Source of the DNA: Dehalococcoidia bacterium
GTDB lineage: Bacteria; Chloroflexota; Dehalococcoidia; UBA3495
Reading direction: 5' to 3'
Length of the DNA stretch: 15,255 bases
Assembly (NCBI GenBank): GCA_028822675.1
Contig: JAPKDE010000042.1
Location: 1 to 15,255, forward strand
Both the position numbers and the translations under genes were made by a program. The notes under the pieces are model-generated. The model saw only the letters and a program-made list of their open reading frames with translations. It made no database searches and had not been told where the DNA came from. This document shows positions 6,074-12,192 of this stretch, piece after piece. The stretch's first letter is position 1. The number at the start of each line of letters is the position of its first letter.

Positions 6074-7027
6074 ATGGCCCTGTATCTTTCCGACCAAGAA
6101 GTTGCCCAATTACTGCCCATGGATGAGTGCATCGATGTGCTGGACCAGGCCTTTGCCCACGCTGGAGCCGGTAAGGTGGACAACCGTCCCAGAAACCGGA
6201 TCCGCATGCCCGGTGGTTTCTTCCATTTCATGGTTGCTTCCAACGAGGGCCATGGTGTTTTTGGCTACAAAGCCTACCCCTCTTTTGCGGGCGGCGCCAA
6301 GATGATTGTGATGCTCTACGACTATGAGACCGGCGCACTGCTTTCCTGCATGGAAGGGGGCCGGCTCGGCCAAATTCGTACGGGGGCGGCCACTGGGCTG
6401 GCCACCAAGTACATGGCCAAGCAAGACGCCGCCACTGTCGCGGTAATCGGCTCAGGATTTCAAGCACGGACTCAATTGGAGGCGGTCTGCGCCGTACGTG
6501 ACATCAAGGGGGTCAAGGTCTTCAGCCGCAAAGAAGAGCGTCGGACAGCCTTTGCCGAGCGGAGCAGTGAGAGCTTGAAGGTGGACGTGAAGGCCGTGGA
6601 GAGCGCCCAGGAATGCGTGGAAGGGGCCGAGGTGGTGATTGTTATCACCTCAGCCAGGGAACCGGCGCTACTGGGTGAATGGCTGTCTCCGGGCGCCCAC
6701 GTGAACGCTGCCGGGGGTAACCACTGGATGCGCCGTGAGGTTGACGAGGAGACGGTACTGCGCTCTGAGGTAATCGTGGTTGATGACTTGGACCAGGCCA
6801 AGATAGAGTGCGGTGACTTGATGTGGCTGGAGCCAAGGGGCAGCTTCCGCTGGGACATGGCCAAGGAACTGCAGGACGTGGTGGCGGGAAGGGTCAATGG
6901 CCGTCCCTCTCCAGAGTCGATAACATTGTTCGAGTCCATGGGCCTGGCACTGGAAGACATCGCTGCCGCCCATCTGGTCTACAAAAAAGCCAAAGAACAA
7001 GGGATTGGTCAAGAGCTGCCGTTCTAG
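6074..7027 (+). CDS. ornithine cyclodeaminase / mu-crystallin family protein
   Basis: A 317-aa NAD(P)-dependent enzyme of the OCD/mu-crystallin family, which includes ornithine cyclodeaminase, archaeal alanine dehydrogenase, ketimine and pyrroline-carboxylate reductases and opine-type enzymes. Visible motifs are the substrate-side Lys66 in FGYKAY, the IRTGAATGLATKYMA segment (101-115), the Rossmann motif VIGSGFQARTQ (124-134), INAAGGNHWMRREV-like loop 211-223, and the C-terminal ESMGLALEDIAAAHLVY (287-303). TAGGAGA lies 5-6 nt before the ATG. The N-terminal MALYLSDQEVAQLL is typical of the family. Being divergent from a 2-hydroxyacid dehydrogenase fits a role in amino/keto-acid metabolism, but the substrate cannot be set from sequence. 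No plus-strand terminator was recognised after it. Confidence 0.9.
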   Translation: MALYLSDQEVAQLLPMDECIDVLDQAFAHAGAGKVDNRPRNRIRMPGGFFHFMVASNEGHGVFGYKAYPSFAGGAKMIVMLYDYETGALLSCMEGGRLGQIRTGAATGLATKYMAKQDAATVAVIGSGFQARTQLEAVCAVRDIKGVKVFSRKEERRTAFAERSSESLKVDVKAVESAQECVEGAEVVIVITSAREPALLGEWLSPGAHVNAAGGNHWMRREVDEETVLRSEVIVVDDLDQAKIECGDLMWLEPRGSFRWDMAKELQDVVAGRVNGRPSPESITLFESMGLALEDIAAAHLVYKKAKEQGIGQELPF

Positions 7028-7085
7028 TCGCCCGACTAGTTTTGGCTGACATTATTCGGATTACCAGACGGTTCGCCAGACAAAT

Positions 7086-7116
7086 AAAAAGGCGGCAGTG
7101 ACTTCACTGCCGCCTT
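7086..7116 (-). terminator. intrinsic terminator of the 64-aa gene
   Basis: AAGGCGGCAGTG (7089-7100) and CACTGCCGCCTT (7105-7116) form a perfect 12-bp stem with an ACTT loop. On the minus strand it is followed by TTTTTATTTG. The plus strand has no U-tract (GGAGAT), so it serves the minus-strand transcript, not the cyclodeaminase gene. Confidence 0.85.
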
Positions 7117-7126
7117 GGAGATAGAG

Positions 7127-7203
7127 TAATCCCGATCACAATCTCGAGGGAGGTTGTGCGGTTGATGGTACCTATGGACGGTGGCCGTAACCGGGGTTAC
7201 TCC
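7127..7203 (-). other. 3' untranslated region of the 64-aa gene
   Basis: About 144 nt separate the stop at 7261 from the terminator, with no second ORF that I trust. It contains GTAACC-GG-GGTTAC (7187-7200). It also has a possible long-range stem: GAGTAATCCC near 7125-7134 against GGGTTACTC near 7194-7202, with one bulged base. This could be a structured 3' UTR. Confidence 0.3.
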
Positions 7204-7260
7204 CAAATACTCTTACCGGAAGGTTTGGAACCTAGGGGTTGATCTTCGGGGTTTATCTTT

Positions 7261-7455
7261 TTAGAAGCCGTACGGCCCAATGCGTCGGATGGACTCAGTC
7301 TCTGCAAGCTTGTGCTCGGCTCGTTCTTTGGCGCTCGTTGCAGGACCTGCCAGCCAGTCGTACGCGTGCACAACTCCATCTTCCACGTGGTGTAGAACTT
7401 CGCTCAAGTGCAAAAAGTTCGGATGCCCGGCTTTGTTCTTGTTTAGCTTTGCCAT
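7261..7455 (-). CDS. small protein, 64 aa, unrecognised
   Basis: MAKLNKNKAGHPNFLHLSEV begins a hydrophilic 64-residue protein with an amphipathic middle (VLHHVEDGVVHAYDWLAG), a charged helix (SAKERAEHKLAETESIRR) and an IGPYGF C-terminus. There is no signal peptide, TM helix or Cys pair. I do not recognise the family. Coding status is supported by an AGGGA ribosome-binding sequence 6 nt before the ATG and mixed codon use without stops. It also has a near-consensus promoter (7537-7565) and a strong dedicated terminator (7086-7116). The transcript would be about 440 nt, so the ORF takes less than half of it. The leader and 3' UTR are unusually long for such a gene, and a dual-function or regulatory RNA is an alternative reading. 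The overlapping frames on the plus strand look like shadows. Confidence 0.6.
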   Translation of the reverse strand: MAKLNKNKAGHPNFLHLSEVLHHVEDGVVHAYDWLAGPATSAKERAEHKLAETESIRRIGPYGF

Positions 7456-7472
7456 TTCTGTTCCCTAGCCTT

Positions 7473-7522
7473 CGGACTTCACGTCCGGTTAAGTATGTTG
7501 TTTAGCGATATACTTACCGCTA
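7473..7522 (-). promoter_or_regulatory. structured 5' leader of the 64-aa gene
   Basis: Two inverted pairs interleave: TAAGTAT 7490-7496 with ATACTTA 7510-7516, and TAGCG 7503-7507 with CGCTA 7518-7522. A small hairpin CGGAC-TTCAC-GTCCG (7473-7487) comes next, just before the ribosome-binding site. The interleaved stems can form a pseudoknot or two exclusive hairpins. Confidence 0.35.
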
Positions 7523-7536
7523 CTTAATCTATATTC

Positions 7537-7565
7537 ATGATATACCTACTACATTATTGTGTCAA
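7537..7565 (-). promoter_or_regulatory. near-consensus sigma70-type promoter of the 64-aa gene
   Basis: On the minus strand TTGACA (7565-7560, perfect), a 17-bp spacer, and TATCAT (7542-7537, 5 of 6). This is the strongest promoter in the window. A direct repeat GATATAC (plus-strand reading) at 7539-7545, overlapping the -10, and at 7507-7513, 32 bp away, could be a repressor site. Confidence 0.75.
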
Positions 7566-7635
7566 TGTATAACACGTGCCTAATAACATTTTATTTTGTG
7601 ATGATGTGTATTCCTTCAACATAGGGTTGACATTA

Positions 7636-7779
7636 ACGTAATTCTGAAAGAATAACTTATATATCCATTTATAATAACTGATTACGTAGTAAATGCTGTA
7701 TTACAGCACATTATTAGAGCAAAAGAATTAACCATTGATTAAAAGAGCACGTAATATAGCCGGTATTGCGTTATTACGT
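7636..7779. repeat. four copies of ACGTAAT in alternating orientation
   Basis: ACGTAAT at 7636-7642 (+), ATTACGT at 7681-7687 (-), ACGTAAT at 7749-7755 (+), ATTACGT at 7773-7779 (-). The last pair extends to 8 bp each (ACGTAATA, TATTACGT). Confidence 0.5.
7694..7708. promoter_or_regulatory. perfect 15-bp palindrome
   Basis: TGCTGTA-T-TACAGCA, with 7-bp arms and one central base, is typical of a dimeric repressor operator. It lies between the second and third ACGTAAT copies. Confidence 0.45.
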
Positions 7780-7799
7780 TGAATGGGGGTTGATACCGG
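7749..7799. promoter_or_regulatory. interleaved inverted repeats (pseudoknot-capable)
   Basis: ACGTAATA 7749-7756 pairs with TATTACGT 7772-7779. CCGGTAT 7760-7766 pairs with ATACCGG 7793-7799. The order is A-B-A'-B', which as RNA gives stems of 8 and 7 bp with connecting loops of 3, 5 and 13 nt. An independent dyad ACAGCC 7817-7822 / GGCTGT 7848-7853 follows. On the minus strand this lies just past the FAD-oxidase stop. Confidence 0.4.
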
Positions 7800-7899
7800 G
7801 GAAGGCAGTGCTTTTTACAGCCATTTAGTTAAGAAATGCCGGGAAAAGGCTGTTTACTATGGGGTGGATTGACTCTTGCGGCCACCGGGCCTGCGTTTG

Positions 7900-9294
7900 C
7901 TACAGGTCTAATTTTCCGGGGTTCATGATGTTGTTCGGGTCCAGCGCTTGTTTCATGGCGCGCACAACTTCTTGGCCCACGCCCATCTCTCTGGCCAGTA
8001 AGTGGTTCAGTTTAACGCCCACGCCGTGACAGTACTCCATGATCCCGCCCATATCCTGGGCCAACTGCAAAACTTGCTCCACAGCCTCGCCCAGGCGTTC
8101 TCTTGAGCCGCCAGATTCAGACACAATCAACATGGAGAATAGCTCTGGTCGGGACCAAATGGCGTATTCAATCACCCGTACCCCATGTTGTGACAGGATT
8201 ATGTCGGCTTGCTTCCGGTATTCCAATACCTTGGAGATAGGTAGGCCCAGGTGGAGATAATCGAACCCTCTACGTCCGCGCCACCGACTCCAACGGACGC
8301 TACGGGGTTTGCCCAGCGCTTCAACCTTGTAGTTCTCGGCAGACTGGCGTCGGTCCTGCCAGTAGGCAATGGTTGGGTCCGGGCCAAGCAGTCGGCCACC
8401 GTGTTCGGTGCAGATCGCCAAGGCCCGCTGCTCAGTGGCTTGAACACCCTCACGGAACCCTTCAAATAGCAGATGGAAGATGATTCCGTCATCCTCCTCT
8501 GTCAGGTCTACCAGGGTAGGGCGCACGCCCAGGGCAAACATCGCTGTGGCCGCATTGAACCCCTGGTCAAAGGTATCGAATGCCACTCCGGCAAAGACCT
8601 GGGCTTCGGGCTGACGGAACACCCGTATCGTCGCTTTGGTAATTAAGCCAAAGACACCTTCCGACCCGATGAAAAGGTGTTTCAGGCTGGGGCCGGATGA
8701 TTGGATGGGAACGGCTCGGGTGCTCATAACCCGGCCATCCGGTAGCGCAACTTCTAGAGCGACTACCTGGTCACCCATGGGGCCGTAGGAACCAGCGCGG
8801 TAGCCAACGCCGTTGGTGGAAATGGTGCCAGCGACGGTGGCGATGGGTACGCTGTAGGGGTCGTGTCCCGGCATTAGACCTTGGAGTTCCAAGGCATTTT
8901 CCAGGTCTTCCAACACCACGCCTGCTTCGACCTCAGCGGTCATATCTGTGGGGTTTATCGCCAAGATCCGGTTCATGCGCTGGAGGTCCAGCACGATACC
9001 GCCCAATGCGGGCACTACACTGCCCATCACGCCAGTCCCACCGCCGTAAGGGATAACTGGGGTGCGAGATTCGTTGGCCAGCTTTAATACGGCGCAGACT
9101 TCTTCGGTGGAAGCAGGGCGTGCAACAACGTCGGCCAAGCGTTCAAAGGCCTCTTCGGCACCAAAGGCCCGGGTGGGTGATAAGGCGTCGCCGGAGTAAC
9201 GGTCCAAGTCGTAAGGGTCGGTGAGGACGTGTTCCTGCCCCAAGACTTGGACCAAGGATTCGATTAGGGACCAGGGCACGTCAGTATTGGGCAT
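7900..9294 (-). CDS. FAD-linked oxidase (GlcD / alkyl-DHAP synthase-like)
   Basis: A 464-aa FAD-binding protein of the PCMH/VAO type (FAD_binding_4 plus FAD-oxidase C-terminal domain). The FAD pyrophosphate loop is PYGGGTG (82-88). The isoalloxazine-side segment STNGVGYRAGSYGPMGD covers 159-175 and GSEGVFGLIT 210-219. The C-terminal YCHGVGVKLNHLLAREMG (421-438) and DPNNIMNPGKL are shared with glycolate oxidase subunit D, D-lactate dehydrogenases and alkyldihydroxyacetonephosphate synthase; the HGVG-x-LAREMG wording is closest to the last. The ATG has GGAG 9 nt upstream. It is the last gene of the minus-strand operon, 65 bp after cysS, with no iron-sulfur or GlcE partner nearby. Its substrate is probably a 2-hydroxyacid or an acyl-DHAP-like molecule. 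Confidence 0.88.
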   Translation of the reverse strand: MPNTDVPWSLIESLVQVLGQEHVLTDPYDLDRYSGDALSPTRAFGAEEAFERLADVVARPASTEEVCAVLKLANESRTPVIPYGGGTGVMGSVVPALGGIVLDLQRMNRILAINPTDMTAEVEAGVVLEDLENALELQGLMPGHDPYSVPIATVAGTISTNGVGYRAGSYGPMGDQVVALEVALPDGRVMSTRAVPIQSSGPSLKHLFIGSEGVFGLITKATIRVFRQPEAQVFAGVAFDTFDQGFNAATAMFALGVRPTLVDLTEEDDGIIFHLLFEGFREGVQATEQRALAICTEHGGRLLGPDPTIAYWQDRRQSAENYKVEALGKPRSVRWSRWRGRRGFDYLHLGLPISKVLEYRKQADIILSQHGVRVIEYAIWSRPELFSMLIVSESGGSRERLGEAVEQVLQLAQDMGGIMEYCHGVGVKLNHLLAREMGVGQEVVRAMKQALDPNNIMNPGKLDL

Positions 9295-9359
9295 CAGTAC
9301 TGGCTCCGTTGCTTTTGACGCCTATCGGCCGTCCCGCAATTTAAAGGTTGGCCGCTTAA

Positions 9360-10847
9360 CTAAGAAGTGGAGCGGTAAGACCAAATGCTTCCGGCAGCTG
9401 AGTCTTCTACTGAGACACCCTGGCTATCTAGCCAGCCCCGTATCTCGTCGGCCAGGGCGTATTGTTTGTAGTTGCGGCACTCAGCCCGGAGCATTATCAA
9501 CAGGTCAATGTTCTGTGGCACAACGGTTTCTACGCTGGCGGCGTCGGGTTTGGGGAGCAGGCCAATCAGCTCTTTGTGTTCCGTACCTGAAACCTGCTCT
9601 TGGACGCTGGCAATCAAGGCGTTATACGATTCTACGTCCACAGCCAAAGGCTCCTTAGGGTCCTCAAAGGTGAGCCCCAACAGTGCTCCCAAATCGCGTA
9701 GGCAATCTTGGGCCACAGTGATGGAATGGCCTTCATCCCGTTGGCGGTTCATTTCTCTAGAGAGGTCAAACATGGCTGCAAGGGCTTTGGGCGTGTTCAG
9801 GTCTTCGTCCATCCCTGCCATGAACTGTTCTCGGAACGGGGTTGGATCCATGGCCTCGCCGTCTGTGGCTGTATCTTCTCGTAGAACGTGGCGCAGGCGG
9901 TCGGCGCTGCGCTCCATGGCGTCGCAGCCCTCATCGGAGTAGCTCAGGGGGCTACGGTAGTGGGAGCTGAGGAAGTATAACCTGATGGCATCAGGGCTGT
10001 AGTTTTCCAGGGCTTCTTCAACTGACACCAGGTTGCCCAGGGATTTGCTCATCTTGTCTTCGCCAAGTTGGAGCAGGCCGTTGTGCACCCAGTACCGAGA
10101 GAACGGTGTTAGGCCTGTTGAAGCCTCGCTCTGGGCAATCTCATTTTCGTGGTGGGGGAAGATCAAGTCTTGGCCACCGCCGTGAATGTCCAGCGTTGCG
10201 CCCAAGTAAGTCATGGCCATTGCGGTGCACTCTATGTGCCAGCCAGGCCGTCCGGGTCCCCAAGGGCTTTCCCAACTTGGTTCGCCGGCGCGGGCACCCT
10301 TCCACAGAACAAAGTCCATGGGGTGTTCTTTGTTCTCGTCAATTTCTATTCTGGCGCCGGCCTGCATGCCGTCTAAGGTTCGGTGGCTCAGCTTGCCGTA
10401 ATCGTCTTTCTTGGTGACGCGGAAGAATACATCGCCTCCGCCGGGGTAGGCGGAGCCGTTATCGATCAGAGTCTGGATAGTTTCAATGATCGGGCCAATC
10501 TCTTGAGTCGCCCGTGGGTAGACGTGGGCCCGCTGGATATTGAGGGCGTCCATGGACCGGAAGAAGTCTTCTATGAATTCCTCTGCCAGGTCATCCGGCT
10601 CTATTCCCTCTTCCTTGGCACGTTTGATAATCTTGTCATCCACGTCTGTGAAGTTCTGTACGTGGCGCACATCAAACCCAATAAACTCCAAATACCTTCT
10701 GAGAGTGTCGAAGGCAACATAGCTGAGGGCATGGCCAACATGGGTAGAGGAATACGGTGTAACGCCGCAGACGTACATCTTGACGGTCTTGCCGTCAGCA
10801 GGCGCGAAATCTTGGACATCGTGAGTAAGGGTGTTATATAGCTTCAT
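9360..10847 (-). CDS. cysS: cysteinyl-tRNA synthetase
   Basis: A 495-aa class I aminoacyl-tRNA synthetase that charges tRNA-Cys in the cytoplasm. The HIGH-type motif is HVGH (36-39) and KMSKS is at 265-269. The active-site zinc ligands of the family are all present: Cys27 in YVCGVTPY, Cys207 in GWHIECTAM, and His232 and Glu236 in FPHHENE. WHIECTAMAMTYLG and DIHGGGQDLIFPHHENE are diagnostic. The C-terminal DALR-type helical region is present and length is normal. No clear ribosome-binding site precedes the ATG, so translation may depend on the upstream ispF (48-bp gap). No T-box leader was seen. It is the fourth gene of the operon. Confidence 0.97.
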   Translation of the reverse strand: MKLYNTLTHDVQDFAPADGKTVKMYVCGVTPYSSTHVGHALSYVAFDTLRRYLEFIGFDVRHVQNFTDVDDKIIKRAKEEGIEPDDLAEEFIEDFFRSMDALNIQRAHVYPRATQEIGPIIETIQTLIDNGSAYPGGGDVFFRVTKKDDYGKLSHRTLDGMQAGARIEIDENKEHPMDFVLWKGARAGEPSWESPWGPGRPGWHIECTAMAMTYLGATLDIHGGGQDLIFPHHENEIAQSEASTGLTPFSRYWVHNGLLQLGEDKMSKSLGNLVSVEEALENYSPDAIRLYFLSSHYRSPLSYSDEGCDAMERSADRLRHVLREDTATDGEAMDPTPFREQFMAGMDEDLNTPKALAAMFDLSREMNRQRDEGHSITVAQDCLRDLGALLGLTFEDPKEPLAVDVESYNALIASVQEQVSGTEHKELIGLLPKPDAASVETVVPQNIDLLIMLRAECRNYKQYALADEIRGWLDSQGVSVEDSAAGSIWSYRSTS

Positions 10848-10895
10848 GAATCAATTAGAGCCGTGTGTCATTGCCTGATGGACTAGCCGAATGGA

Positions 10896-11399
10896 CTATA
10901 ACGAAACCAGAGAGACCACAGCAATGGCGGCAATCCCTTCTTCCCGTCCCACAAACCCTAGATAGTCGGTGGTGGTGACTTTGACGCTGACACGCCCGGA
11001 GTCAACCGACAGGCTTGCTGCCATGTTGTTCCGCATGTCTGTGTTGAAGGGGCTGAGCTTGGGATTTTGTGCCAGAATTGTAGCATCTACGTTTGAGAGT
11101 CGCCAACCAGCCTCGGTAATAAGAACCCCTACCCGCTCCAGTAAAATCAGGCTGGATATGTCCTTGTATTGGTCATAGCTAGACGGGAAATGCACCCCTT
11201 TGTCGCCCAGGTTGGCGGCACCCAGTAGCGCATCCATCACTGCATGGATCAATACATCGCCGTCGCTGTGGCCGGATAGCCCGCGGTTGTGGGGAATTTC
11301 CACTCCGCCCAGCACCAGTCGCCGCCCATCAGATAGAGGGTGGGAGTCGATGCCGATTCCAGATCGGTGCTCCGGGTAGGCGGTTGGCGAAGTAGACAT
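10896..11399 (-). CDS. ispF: 2-C-methyl-D-erythritol 2,4-cyclodiphosphate synthase
   Basis: The fifth enzyme of the MEP pathway, converting CDP-ME 2-phosphate to MEcPP with release of CMP. In the long frame numbering from the GTG at 11453 the metal ligands are Asp36 and His38 (GIGIDSH) and His70 (DVLIHA). Other signatures are LVLGGVEIP, GLSGHSDGD, DALLGAANLGDKG, AQNPKLSPF, KVTTTDYLGFVGREEGIAA. The family normally starts about 8 residues before the Asp, so the frame is extended by 27 residues. I chose ATG 11399 (residue 19); GTG 11453 has no ribosome-binding site. Even so the site at ATG (GGTGA) is too close, so the start is uncertain. The gene follows ispD directly and is probably co-translated with it. 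Confidence 0.93.
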   Translation of the reverse strand: MSTSPTAYPEHRSGIGIDSHPLSDGRRLVLGGVEIPHNRGLSGHSDGDVLIHAVMDALLGAANLGDKGVHFPSSYDQYKDISSLILLERVGVLITEAGWRLSNVDATILAQNPKLSPFNTDMRNNMAASLSVDSGRVSVKVTTTDYLGFVGREEGIAAIAVVSLVSL

Positions 11400-11472
11400 A
11401 TCACCGAAGTTTACGTCAGGGGAAGTGGGAGAGTAAATCCCCTGGGACGCCACAGGCCGTCAGCTAGAGGCC

Positions 11473-12174
11473 TTAAGGGGAAGAAGTTGGTATATATGAT
11501 GCCTTTAGGAAGACTTCAGCGATGAGCAGGTCATCTGCGGTGGTGACTTTGATGTTTTCGTAGGCTCCCAGAAACATCTTTACGGGATGTCCTAGGCTCT
11601 CGAGCATTGCGGCATCGTCGGTAACATCTTGGTTACATGACTTGTGGGCTTCCAGCAAGGTTCGGTAGCGAAAGACCTGCGGGGTTTGGGCGGCCCAGAG
11701 TTGGGCTCGATCCGGAGTTTCACGGACCATCTGGTTTTCGGCGATCCGTTTGATGGTGTCTTTTACGGGCACTCCGGCCACGGCTGACCCGAACTCGGCA
11801 GCAGCTTCTAGCCCTCTTTGCAGCATGGCGTCGTCAAAGCAGGGGCGAGCGCCGTCGTGGACCATGACCCATTCGCAGGCGGTCAGCAGGTCCAGACCAA
11901 ACCGAACCGAGTCCTGGCGTCTTCTACCACCGGAACAGACGCTGGTCACCTTGCTGTACCCACCCTCTTGAACCAGCTTGCGGCCCTGTTCCAGGGAATC
12001 TTTGGCCAGTACCAGTACCACCTGGTCAACGCGCGGAGATAACTGGAAGCGGTGTAGGGTGTGGGCGATTAAGGGAATACCCAAGATGGGGGCGAAGGTC
12101 TTATCTACGCCCCCCATCCGTGTGCTGCGCCCGGCAGCAACTATCACTGCGCCAACTTTGCTAACGGAACTCAA
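11473..12174 (-). CDS. ispD: 2-C-methyl-D-erythritol 4-phosphate cytidylyltransferase
   Basis: The third enzyme of the MEP pathway: MEP plus CTP gives CDP-ME and pyrophosphate. It is 233 aa, of normal length. The nucleotide-binding loop is VIVAAGRSTRMGGVDK (10-25) with catalytic Arg19 and Lys25. Further signatures are SGGRRRQDSV, VMVHDGARPC (103-112), VPVKDTIK, Arg156 before AQTPQVF, DVTDDAAM, and Lys209 in ENIKVTT. The start is TTG at 12174 with GGAG 9 nt upstream, inside the 18-bp gap after the PIN/TRAM gene, so translation is likely coupled. The C-terminal tail (SYIPTSSP) is unconserved. Confidence 0.96.
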   Translation of the reverse strand: MSSVSKVGAVIVAAGRSTRMGGVDKTFAPILGIPLIAHTLHRFQLSPRVDQVVLVLAKDSLEQGRKLVQEGGYSKVTSVCSGGRRRQDSVRFGLDLLTACEWVMVHDGARPCFDDAMLQRGLEAAAEFGSAVAGVPVKDTIKRIAENQMVRETPDRAQLWAAQTPQVFRYRTLLEAHKSCNQDVTDDAAMLESLGHPVKMFLGAYENIKVTTADDLLIAEVFLKASYIPTSSP

Positions 12175-12192
12175 TTTAGAGAACTCCGGTGT

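Larger units (their letters stand above)
7501..7740. other. AT-rich non-coding region (about 28% GC)
   Basis: A hand count gives 68 G or C in 240 bases, against well over 50% in neighbouring genes. No ORF of note is present on either strand. The stretch belongs to the 444-bp gap 7456-7899 between the 64-aa gene and the FAD-linked oxidase. It carries the promoter at 7537-7565 and several dyads, and no recognisable DnaA boxes or insertion-sequence ends. Confidence 0.7.

Noticed and set aside
7086..7116. Terminator assigned to the cyclodeaminase gene
   Set aside because: The U-tract exists only on the minus strand; on the plus strand the stem is followed by GGAGAT.
7086..7565. tmRNA, RNase P RNA or 6S RNA as the product of the strong minus-strand unit
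   Set aside because: None of the conserved sequence blocks of these RNAs was found.
7627..7632. Perfect TTGACA on the plus strand in the AT-rich region
   Set aside because: No acceptable -10 at 16-19 bp (GAATAA/AATAAC) and no plus-strand gene downstream.
10383..10841. 152-aa plus-strand ORF opposite cysS
   Set aside because: It is an antisense shadow of conserved cysS codons.
10848..10895. T-box or other leader controlling cysS
   Set aside because: The gap is only 48 bp with no T-box sequence or terminator.
11077..11085. Another TGCTACAAT promoter-like 9-mer on the minus strand
   Set aside because: It lies inside ispF and encodes conserved residues (DATILAQN); a chance match.
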